A stretch of 29,971 bases of DNA from Candidatus Omnitrophota bacterium (GTDB lineage Bacteria; Omnitrophota; Gorgyraeia; Aquiviventales; Aquiviventaceae), in NCBI GenBank assembly GCA_016206675.1, contig JACQRD010000064.1, positions 1 to 29,971 of the forward strand, written 5' to 3'. A model generated the notes under the pieces. The model saw only the letters and a program-made list of their open reading frames with translations, did no database searches and was not told where the DNA came from. How positions within the stretch are numbered: the stretch's first letter is position 1; the number at the start of each line of letters is the position of its first letter. Positions 16,682-22,946 of this stretch are shown here, one piece after another. Position numbers and translations under genes: made by a program.

Positions 16682-17132
16682 AGGTGACGAACGTCAGCGA
16701 CCGCGCGCGGCCTTCCTGCAACCATTCCACCGTCACGGCGACCGATTTCAGCCCCTCCGGATCGGCCAGATGCTCAGGCCGCGGCTGCGCGATGCGCGTG
16801 ACGACCGCAAACGGCGCTTGCGTAAGCCGCTGCTCGCCCTCCGTGATCTCTTCCCAAGGGGCCACTTTGAGTGACTCGAGGGTGTGTTGCGCCAGCAGCG
16901 CGGCCCGGCTGCGCAGCTCCGTCCGCTGGGAGGCGCGCAGGCCCACGGGGAAAATGCGCATCGCGCCGATGAGCCCGACCGCGAGAATCGACAGCGCAAT
17001 CACCATCTCAACCAGTGAAAACGCTAGATTAGCACACAGCACACAGCACTCAGCAGACAGTAAAAGCCATTTTCGGCTGCCGGCAGTGTGCTGTCTGCTG
17101 TCTGCTGTCTGCTGTCTGCTAGCGCCGCGCAT
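16659..17132 (-). CDS. GspI/PilV-like minor pseudopilin
   Basis: A 157-residue minor pseudopilin. After a 37-residue leader comes the prepilin site NLA, then FSLVEMVIALSILAVGLIGAM with Glu at mature position 5, then AALLAQHTLESLKVAPW, a GspI/PilV-type stretch. The C-terminal beta region ends in VTVEWLQEG and LTFVTYVHRG. The start ATG 17132 overlaps the gspF stop as TAATG, so translation is probably coupled and the long leader is really part of the frame. The leader is encoded by a heptad hairpin: a polar part (SRQQTADSRQ) followed by a hydrophobic part (WLLLSAECCVLC). GspI nucleates the pseudopilus tip with GspJ and GspK. Confidence 0.82.
   Translation of the reverse strand: MRGASRQQTADSRQHTAGSRKWLLLSAECCVLCANLAFSLVEMVIALSILAVGLIGAMRIFPVGLRASQRTELRSRAALLAQHTLESLKVAPWEEITEGEQRLTQAPFAVVTRIAQPRPEHLADPEGLKSVAVTVEWLQEGRARSLTFVTYVHRGTS
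17031..17120. repeat. Heptad hairpin in the gspI leader
   Basis: Left arm: AGCACAC twice, AGCACTC, AGCAGAC (17031-17058). Right arm: GTGTGCT then four perfect GTCTGCT (17086-17120). The same two unit types as at 12794-12893, with the arms exchanged. Confidence 0.95.
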
Positions 17133-18196
17133 TACAATAGCTTGGTGAGAGAGATCAGCGGCAAAAACATGGCGATCACAATGAAGCCGACGATCCCGCC
17201 GACGAGCACGATGAGCAGGGGCTCCAGCAGCTGTGTCAGGCCCGAGAGCTGCACGTCCACCTCGTCCTCGTAGCTGTCCGCCACCTGCATCAGCATCTGA
17301 TCCAATTGGCCGGTCTCTTCGCCCAGCGCCACCATCCGGGTGACCAGCGGCGGAAACACGCCGGAGAGCTCCATCGGCCGCGCCAGCGACTCCCCCACCT
17401 TGAGGCTCTGCTCCACCTCCTGCAGTGCCTCGTCGATGACCGCGTTCGTCACCGTCGCCCGCACCGTTTCCAGCGCGCTGAGGATCGGCACCCCGCTGGC
17501 GATCAACGTGCCGAAGGTGCGCGCGAACCGCGCGATCAACAGCCGCTCCACCAGCGATCCGACCAGCGGAGCCGACAGTGCCGCGCGATCGATGGCCCGC
17601 CGGCCGGCCGGCGTGCGCGAGAGCCCCCGCAGCAGCATTACCACTCCGATGAGCCCCAGGAGGACGACCCACCACCAGGTGCGCACGACCGTGCAGAGTG
17701 TGACGAGCATCCGCGTGGGCAGCGGCAGGGCGGAGCCCAGCTCGGTGAACATCTCGAGGAAGGTCGGCACGACGAACGCCATCAGCACGATCAGAATGCT
17801 CACCGCCGCAACGAGCACGAAGGCGGGATACATCAAGGCGCTCTTGACCCGCTCGCGCAGCCGGGCCTGCTTCTCCAACAATTCGGCCAGCCGCCTGAGG
17901 ATCTCATCCAACAGGCCGCCGACTTCCCCGGCGCGGACCATATTGATGTAGTAGGGGGGAAACCACGCCGGATGTCCGGCCAAGGCTTCGGAAAGCTTCA
18001 CGCCGGATTCCACATCTGAGGAGACGAGACCGAAGACGTCGCGCAGCGGCCCGGGATCCAATTGGTCGGCGACGGTGCGCAAAGCGCGCAGCAGCGGCAT
18101 GCCGGCCTTGACGAGGGTGGCGAGTTGGCGGGTGGTCAGGACGAGATGACTGCGGCCTGAGCGTCGAAAGCCAATGAGGCCTCGCCGAAACGCCAT
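17132..18196 (-). CDS. GspF/PilC-family inner-membrane platform protein
   Basis: A 354-residue polytopic protein that links the assembly ATPase to the pseudopilus. The two GspF repeats are visible: TTRQLATLVKAGMPLLRALRTVA (about residues 20-42) with MVRAGEVGGLLDEIL, and FARTFGTLIASGVPILSALE with MVALGEETGQLDQML. Three membrane segments lie at about 125-155, 180-200 and at the C-terminus (LLIVLVGGIVGFIVIAMFLP). It lacks the 40-50 residue N-terminal region found in many GspF proteins. I start at ATG 18196; the frame upstream to 18550 is a shadow of the neighbour. It ends in a TAATG overlap with gspI. Confidence 0.92.
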   Translation of the reverse strand: MAFRRGLIGFRRSGRSHLVLTTRQLATLVKAGMPLLRALRTVADQLDPGPLRDVFGLVSSDVESGVKLSEALAGHPAWFPPYYINMVRAGEVGGLLDEILRRLAELLEKQARLRERVKSALMYPAFVLVAAVSILIVLMAFVVPTFLEMFTELGSALPLPTRMLVTLCTVVRTWWWVVLLGLIGVVMLLRGLSRTPAGRRAIDRAALSAPLVGSLVERLLIARFARTFGTLIASGVPILSALETVRATVTNAVIDEALQEVEQSLKVGESLARPMELSGVFPPLVTRMVALGEETGQLDQMLMQVADSYEDEVDVQLSGLTQLLEPLLIVLVGGIVGFIVIAMFLPLISLTKLL

Positions 18197-18199
18197 CAC

Positions 18200-18227
18200 A
18201 TTGCGGACTGCAAACGGCGAATTGCGA
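18200..18227. repeat. Degenerate heptad array upstream of gspF
   Basis: Four imperfect 7-base units (ATTGCGG, ACTGCAA, ACGGCGA, ATTGCGA) fill the gap between the MreC-like gene and gspF. Conserved spacing suggests an eroded member of the family; there is no facing arm. Confidence 0.5.
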
Positions 18228-18233
18228 TCTGAA

Positions 18234-19163
18234 TCAGGGGCCGCTTTGGACTGCCAGGTCACCCGCCTGCACCGGGCCGGGGGTTTTCGCGCGGACGAGA
18301 TCGCAGGCCGACAACTGAGGGCGCACGCGCACGACGGTCGCGCGGCCCACTGTGTTGGCCCCGCGCACGAGGTCGAACGCCATGCCCACCCGCACGCCGT
18401 CAACGCTGCCTTTATCCACCACGATGAAGTTGTGCGGCGCGCTGACTTCCAGCACCCGCGCGCGCACCGGCATCGCCATGCCGGCCTGATCCTTGCGGAC
18501 CACGATCGGGGGCAGCTCCACCACCGCCTGGACAATGGAGGGTGCAGCATCCGTCGTGGTCACCGACGGCTCGGCGGAGATGGTCGGCCCCGCGGCGCCA
18601 ACCACCGTCAAAGTCGGCAACGGGGCTGCCTGCAGCTGGGCCAGCTGGTCGGAGAGTTTGCGGTAGTCGCGGTCGAGCAACGCCAACCGCTCGCGCAGCC
18701 GCCCGACGGAGCGTTCCAGCTCCTGCTTGCCCTGCTCCAGCAGCTCGGCGCGCTTGCGCACTTCATCACGCTCGCCGGTGACGCGGGCCAGCTGCCCTTG
18801 GAGGCCTTCCTGGTCTTTCGCGAGCGTGTCATAGCGCTGCTTCAGCTCTTGGAGCACCTGGCTGGATTGCTCCAGGTCTTTCGACGCCGAAGCCAGTTGC
18901 GCGCGCAGCGAGGCGAGGCGCTCATCGCGGGCCTGCAGCTCGGCTCGCTGCGTCTCGAGCTGGCCGGCGAGCATCTCGCGCTCCGCTTCCAGCTGCTGGA
19001 TCTGTTGGCGGCTCTGGCCTAGCGCCGCGGTCAGTTGAGTGATCTGCCGCTGTTTTGTCGCCACGAGCCATCCGCCGCCGGCGATGACCGCCGCCGCCAA
19101 AATGGCCAATGGGACGGCGGCCGGCGGCAGACGCAACGACGAGAACCGTTCCGCAAACGCCAT
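18234..19163 (-). CDS. MreC-like coiled-coil membrane protein
   Basis: A 309-residue bitopic protein: one membrane helix (AVPLAILAAAVIAGGGWLVA, about residues 16-35), a long periplasmic coiled coil (about 38-185, rich in Gln/Glu/Leu/Arg), a Pro/Thr linker and a C-terminal beta domain (VRARVLEVSAPHNFIVVD, GSVDGVRVGMAFDLVRG). That last domain resembles the beta domains of MreC, where sentences of the type 'GxxxGVxxGM' recur. The start ATG 19163 overlaps the ROK stop as TGATG; the open frame to 19199 is a shadow. In this operon it may be a periplasmic scaffold linking the secretion platform to the wall. Function is inferred. Confidence 0.6.
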   Translation of the reverse strand: MAFAERFSSLRLPPAAVPLAILAAAVIAGGGWLVATKQRQITQLTAALGQSRQQIQQLEAEREMLAGQLETQRAELQARDERLASLRAQLASASKDLEQSSQVLQELKQRYDTLAKDQEGLQGQLARVTGERDEVRKRAELLEQGKQELERSVGRLRERLALLDRDYRKLSDQLAQLQAAPLPTLTVVGAAGPTISAEPSVTTTDAAPSIVQAVVELPPIVVRKDQAGMAMPVRARVLEVSAPHNFIVVDKGSVDGVRVGMAFDLVRGANTVGRATVVRVRPQLSACDLVRAKTPGPVQAGDLAVQSGP

Positions 19164-20389
19164 CAGGACTGCGTGAACACCTCGCGAATCACCCAGCAAG
19201 CCGCACCGAGGGCCGCCGCGTTCTCCCCCAATTGCGCCGGCAGAATGTCCACGCTACTGGCCGGCTCTTCGTACGCATATTTCTTGACCGCGCGCCACAC
19301 CGGCTCAAGCAGCATGGATCCGGCTTTTTCGAAACCGCCGCCGATGATGACGACCCCGGGGTTCAACAGATTCACCAGATGGGCGATGCGAATCCCCAAT
19401 TGCATCGCGGCATGCTCGATCAGCTCCTGCCCCAACCGGTCTCCCTGCTGCGCGGCATGGAGCACGGTGCTGAAGGTGACATCGTCCGCGGCGGTAGCCA
19501 ACTCGCGAATCGCCGTGGCATGTCCTTCATCGATGAGTTTGCGCGCTTGCGCCGACACCCCCAAATCCCAGACGCTTGACAGGAAAAACGGCGGGCTCTT
19601 GATCCATTTCAGGTAGTCATCTTCCGATGGCGGAAAGATGCCCAGTTCGCCGGCGCTGCCGCTAGCCCCCCAATAGATCTGCCCATGAATGATCAAGCTG
19701 GCCCCGACATCGGAGTACAAGTACACCACGTTGTCCACGGCGCGATCCAGCCCGAGGCGACACTCCCCATAGCCGGCCAGCGTGGCGTCGTTGCCCATCA
19801 AGATCGGCAGCCGAAATTCCTCTTCCAATTGGTCGCGCACCGTCAAGTAGTTGGTGCGCACGCCTTGCTGGGTCGTCATGCGAATGGTGCCGGCGCGCTC
19901 ATCCATGATCCCGGACATGCCGATCCCGATTCCTTGAAGCTTCTTGACGTCGACTGGGCTGGTGTTCAGCAGCTCCCGGATCATGCCGCTCAACCCTTCG
20001 AAGATGCGGTCGAAATTGTCCGCCGCCCTCGGCACCGCCACCCGATGCACCACCTGCCCCCGCAGATCCGTCATCACCAGCACGGCCTGCGTCCCCTCAA
20101 TCGGCGGACCCAAGTCGATACCCAGCGCATAGCTGGCTTTGGCGTTGAGCTCGACGAGGATGGGCTTGCGGCCGCCCGTTGAAATATCGAACCCCCGCTC
20201 CGAGACGAGCCCCTGCTTGATGAAATGGCTGATGTAATTGGAAACGGTGACAATGTTAAAACCCGTGCCCTGGGAGAGCTCGGTGCGAGTCAGGGGCCCC
20301 CGCTGGCGCAGCAGCTCAAGCAACTGGAAGCTTTTCTCTTCACGTTCCGTCAGTCGGTGTTGTTCCAGGAGCGGTCGGCGCTTGATCAT
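19163..20389 (-). CDS. ROK-family protein (NagC/XylR-like regulator)
   Basis: A 408-residue protein with an N-terminal winged helix-turn-helix (LTRTELSQGTGFNIVTVSNY, about residues 34-53) and a sugar-kinase-like ROK domain: LGIDLGPP at about residue 88, GIGIGMSGIMDE, GNDATLAGYGE (the Asp corresponds to the ROK catalytic base) and NPGVVIIGGGFEKAG. The zinc motif of typical ROK proteins (GHxxxxxxGxxCxCGxxGCxE) is absent: after SAGELGIFPP there is no cysteine cluster. It is first in the secretion operon, downstream of an AT-rich promoter, and its stop overlaps the next start as TGATG. It probably regulates rather than phosphorylates; the ligand is unknown. Confidence 0.87.
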   Translation of the reverse strand: MIKRRPLLEQHRLTEREEKSFQLLELLRQRGPLTRTELSQGTGFNIVTVSNYISHFIKQGLVSERGFDISTGGRKPILVELNAKASYALGIDLGPPIEGTQAVLVMTDLRGQVVHRVAVPRAADNFDRIFEGLSGMIRELLNTSPVDVKKLQGIGIGMSGIMDERAGTIRMTTQQGVRTNYLTVRDQLEEEFRLPILMGNDATLAGYGECRLGLDRAVDNVVYLYSDVGASLIIHGQIYWGASGSAGELGIFPPSEDDYLKWIKSPPFFLSSVWDLGVSAQARKLIDEGHATAIRELATAADDVTFSTVLHAAQQGDRLGQELIEHAAMQLGIRIAHLVNLLNPGVVIIGGGFEKAGSMLLEPVWRAVKKYAYEEPASSVDILPAQLGENAAALGAACWVIREVFTQS

Positions 20390-20401
20390 GATATGGCACC
20401 T

Positions 20402-20437
20402 ATTCTCGAGAATTTTTCATCATTTGTCAAGATCTTG
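20402..20437 (-). promoter_or_regulatory. Sigma70-like promoter with two palindromes upstream of the ROK gene
   Basis: On the minus strand TTGACA (20425-20430) and GAGAAT (20402-20407) are 17 bases apart. A perfect 12-base palindrome ATTCTCGAGAAT (20402-20413) covers the -10 box, and CAAGATCTTG (20428-20437) abuts the -35 box. The surrounding 86 bases are strikingly AT-rich. The predicted transcript start would lie only a few bases before the ATG at 20389. Confidence 0.6.
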
Positions 20438-20475
20438 TCAGAATTTTCAAAAGCTTCCCATGCAGAGAGTTACTC

Positions 20476-21921
20476 TTAAAACATGGTGACAGAAAAGTGT
20501 ATCTGGCCCGCATAGACCCCGTTGCGCGCATCTAACGGAATGTCCATCCGATAGTGCAGCAGAAATGCCACCGAGGAGCCGCTGCTGTCGGACTGATACA
20601 CCGGCTCCAACCCGATCGCCACGGGGCTCTCCGGCGCGATGAGCGGCTTGCCGCGGCTTGGCTCGGCGACCGACCAACTCAGCGCGGCAGCCGGCAGCGC
20701 TTCGCCCGTGGGCAAGACCAACGGATGATCCAGCCCTCCCAGCACCTGATACGGCTTGCCCATGTTGGTGGTCACCGTGATCTTCATCGTATGCTGTACG
20801 ACTCCGCTGCCTGAGGCCGGGCGGCTGAAGTGCATGGCCTCAGCCCCGTCGGGAATACTGACAGAGACGGTAAACACCTCTGGCACCTCTAGTTCCACCG
20901 GCAGCAGCCATTCATCCTTGGTCGATCCCTCCGGGCCGATGAGCCGCAGCCGGACCATCCCGCGGTAGCGCCCCGCCCGCTGATCCATGGGGAGTGAGGC
21001 GGCGTACGAGAGTGTGCACTGGCGCAGCTCGCCGCGCGGATCCTCCAGCACGCGCTCGGGATGGTTCGCCACCGGCCGCCACGCCGGGCTTCCCTGCGCG
21101 GAACTCACGGTGAACATGAGAGCGTCGGGGGGCAGCGACGCGCCCTCGGGGCTGCTGAGCCCATCGACCGGCTCTTGGAGGAGGCTGACGGCGCCTGCGG
21201 CGTTATTGCGGAAGGCAATCGGCAGTGCGACCGTCTCCGACCGCTCCCCCGGCCCGACGCTGCCCAACAGCAAGCGGCTGACCCCGCCGGCGGGCGGCTC
21301 TAATTGGACGATCTCCGCAACGGACAGACGCACGTTGATCGTGTGGGTGACGATGGCCCCGGTGTCCTGCGACTCCACCGTGAACCGCAAGACCCCCCGA
21401 TAGGTGCCGGCCGGAAGATCCGGCTTCGCCGCCACGGAGTAAACGAGCAGCAGCGTGTCGGAGGAGCCGCTGCTGCTGGAGACATAGAGCTCCTGGGGGG
21501 TGTCCGTCACGGGAAGCATGCCGCCGGTCGTCGGCGAGCCTGCCATGCCGCGGGAGATCTGCAGCAGCAGCACGCCGTCCGGAAGCCGCAGGCCGCGCTC
21601 ATTGACCAGAAAGCCTCGAGCCTCCTGGTAGAGCCGGTATTGCGCGGTCCCGGTGCTGCTCAGTGTCAGCTCAAGCTCTTCGGTATTGGCCGCCTGGCCG
21701 GGCTCCACCCGCCCGAAATCCAGGTCGAATCCGCCGCGCACCACCCGCACGCTCAGCGTCACCGAGGCCCACGCCGGGGCTGCGCCCAGCAGCATGGCCG
21801 CCGTGACCACTGCCACCCTGAGTTGGCTCAGGGCTGGGGGCTGGGGGCTCTGGGTGAAGACGTTGACGCTATTGCCCTGAGCCCTGAGCCCTGAGCCCTG
21901 AACCTCTTGACGGTATCTCAT
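20476..21921 (-). CDS. Three-module exported subunit-like protein
   Basis: About 481 residues. A leader (membrane segment LRVAVVTAAMLLGAAPAWA) is followed by three beta-sandwich modules, each ending in the same strand pattern: AGTYRGVLRFTVE, AGRYRGMVRLRLI and NGVYAGQIHFSVT. The third module has GKPYQV, which aligns with DRPYHV in the plus-strand subunit and QRPFQV in the subunit at 26703. This suggests a tandemly duplicated fimbrial-type subunit or adhesin. The start ATG 21921 is tentative; GTG 21933 is also open, and the residues between start and signal core are encoded by a heptad hairpin. It faces the plus-strand subunit gene divergently. Confidence 0.65.
   Translation of the reverse strand: MRYRQEVQGSGLRAQGNSVNVFTQSPQPPALSQLRVAVVTAAMLLGAAPAWASVTLSVRVVRGGFDLDFGRVEPGQAANTEELELTLSSTGTAQYRLYQEARGFLVNERGLRLPDGVLLLQISRGMAGSPTTGGMLPVTDTPQELYVSSSSGSSDTLLLVYSVAAKPDLPAGTYRGVLRFTVESQDTGAIVTHTINVRLSVAEIVQLEPPAGGVSRLLLGSVGPGERSETVALPIAFRNNAAGAVSLLQEPVDGLSSPEGASLPPDALMFTVSSAQGSPAWRPVANHPERVLEDPRGELRQCTLSYAASLPMDQRAGRYRGMVRLRLIGPEGSTKDEWLLPVELEVPEVFTVSVSIPDGAEAMHFSRPASGSGVVQHTMKITVTTNMGKPYQVLGGLDHPLVLPTGEALPAAALSWSVAEPSRGKPLIAPESPVAIGLEPVYQSDSSGSSVAFLLHYRMDIPLDARNGVYAGQIHFSVTMF
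21826..21901. repeat. Heptad hairpin in the leader of the three-module protein
   Basis: Left arm: GCTCAGG, GCTGGGG twice, GCTCTGG (21826-21853). Right arm: four perfect GCCCTGA (21874-21901). It lies between the candidate start codon and the hydrophobic signal core. Confidence 0.93.
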
Positions 21922-21937
21922 TGCATGGGGCACACTT

Positions 21938-22193
21938 TCCCTAAGGGCAAACTACCGGTAACGGTAGGGCCCCTCCTTCGCTCTCCGAAGCTCCGGCTTG
22001 CAGGTCGCAACGAACGCCAGAGCAAAGGAGAGCTTCGGAGGGCTCTTCGAAACCCCCTTCGCTGAAAGCTTCGGGGGTGAAGAAGAGGCAAAGCCACGTG
22101 TCCTCGTCCGATATCAGATATCAACAACCGATCTGTAGGGAAGATATCTGATATCGGGAAGGATCGACGGGTTGCCGGGATCGCGATGATCCC
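21938..22193 (+). promoter_or_regulatory. Candidate cyclic-di-GMP-I (GEMM-I) riboswitch interrupted by an insert
   Basis: In order on the plus strand: AAGGGCAAAC (21943-21952); a 6-bp hairpin CTACCG/CGGTAG capped by the GNRA-type loop GTAA; GGCAAAGCC (22087-22095); a P3-like hairpin with a perfect 15-bp stem (22108-22122 with 22143-22157); and CGGGTTGCCG (22168-22177). These are the conserved blocks of GEMM-I in the right order, with AAA in GGGCAAA and GCAAAGCC matching the ligand-side elements. The segment 21968-22086 is extra. TCCC (21938-21941) can pair with GGGA (22177-22180) as P1. The same GGGA can instead join GGGATC/GATCCC (22177-22193). Recognition is by eye. Confidence 0.55.
21968..22086. 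repeat. Hairpin-rich insert within the candidate riboswitch
   Basis: About 119 bases with facing segments of the CTCCGAAGCTCC and GGAGAGCTTCGGAG type, and an inner hairpin CCCCCTTCG/AGCTTCGGGGG. This unit separates two conserved riboswitch blocks that are normally a few bases apart. It is not built of regular heptads, so it may be a different repeat class. Confidence 0.5.
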
Positions 22194-22198
22194 GTGAA

Positions 22199-22215
22199 GG
22201 ATGGCATCGCCATCC
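22199..22215 (+). promoter_or_regulatory. Leader hairpin upstream of the plus-strand subunit
   Basis: Perfect 7-bp stem GGATGGC/GCCATCC with a 3-base loop, just after the GGGATC/GATCCC hairpin. No T-run follows, so it is more likely part of a leader structure than a classical terminator. Confidence 0.4.
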
Positions 22216-22266
22216 CATCCGTCGCCTGGTGGCCGCGCGCCCGAATACAGTGCGCAGGAGGTCGCC

Positions 22267-22800
22267 ATGGGACGGTTCGCACGATATACCGGCATACTGG
22301 CCGCCGCGTTGTCGCTCATTGCCTCACCTGTCGCGTTCGCTGAAACCCAGTCGAAGACGGTCCAGGTCACCGCCACCATCCTCCCCCGCCTGGAACTCTC
22401 CGTTGAGCCGGCCACCGGCCCAACGATCGCCTTCGGCGCCATCAGCCAGCCTGCTGATGGGCAGACCGCCGCGCGCTCGGTGGCCGTAAGCCTGCGCGTC
22501 TTCTCGAACCTCGATCGGCCCTACCACGTCACGCAGCTGATCCGGCAGCCGCTCACCAACACCCAGGGCAGTGCCATTCCTCACGAGCAATTCCTCCTTG
22601 CCACCCGCGACGCCTCGCGCGGGCAACTGCGCGTGCCGCAGCCGATAAGCTTCGTCCCGGGCGTCCCCATCACCCTGTATGCATCCGACGCGCGCGGCAA
22701 GAGCGATGCCTTTACGGCCGAGTACCACCTGGCGGTCACGCCCGCCACTCCTGCCGGCGACTTCGAAACCACCATCCTCTACACCGTGACAAGTCTATAA
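22267..22800 (+). CDS. One-module exported subunit-like protein
   Basis: The only plus-strand gene. The 177-residue product has a signal peptide (GILAAALSLIASPVAFA) and one beta-sandwich module containing NLDRPYHVTQLIRQPL and a C-terminal strand DFETTILYTVTSL. Both segments match the subunit at 26703 and module 3 of the protein at 20476. This fits a fimbrial-type subunit with an amphipathic C-terminal strand. Start ATG 22267 is preceded by AGGAGG (22256-22261). The candidate c-di-GMP riboswitch lies in its leader, and its stop is followed by a long heptad hairpin shared with the convergent gene. Confidence 0.78.
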   Translation: MGRFARYTGILAAALSLIASPVAFAETQSKTVQVTATILPRLELSVEPATGPTIAFGAISQPADGQTAARSVAVSLRVFSNLDRPYHVTQLIRQPLTNTQGSAIPHEQFLLATRDASRGQLRVPQPISFVPGVPITLYASDARGKSDAFTAEYHLAVTPATPAGDFETTILYTVTSL

Positions 22801-22820
22801 GAAGCGCCCCCTCGAAATCA

Positions 22821-22946
22821 CCAAGCACCAAATCCCAAGCACCAAATAAGCACCAAATCCCAAGCTCCAAGCACCAAACCAGCTTGGAGCTTGAAACTTG
22901 GTGCTTGGAATTTATTTGGGATTTGGGATTTGGTCATTGGTGCTTT
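22821..22946. repeat. Long heptad hairpin between convergent genes
   Basis: Left arm 22821-22880 (CCAAGCA, CCAAATC and related units); right arm 22882-22946 (AGCTTGG, TTGGGAT, TTGGTGC and related). It fills the gap after the plus-strand subunit and runs into the 3' end of the outer-membrane gene, encoding its last residues (QIPNPK). It could act as a bidirectional terminator. Confidence 0.9.

Noticed and set aside
18196..18550. Longer GspF with a 118-residue N-terminal extension
   Set aside because: The extension is a Trp/Arg/Cys-rich shadow of the MreC-like gene; GspF motifs start after 18196.
22177..22215. Intrinsic terminator formed by the two leader hairpins
   Set aside because: Neither stem is followed by a T-run, so I list them as leader structure only.
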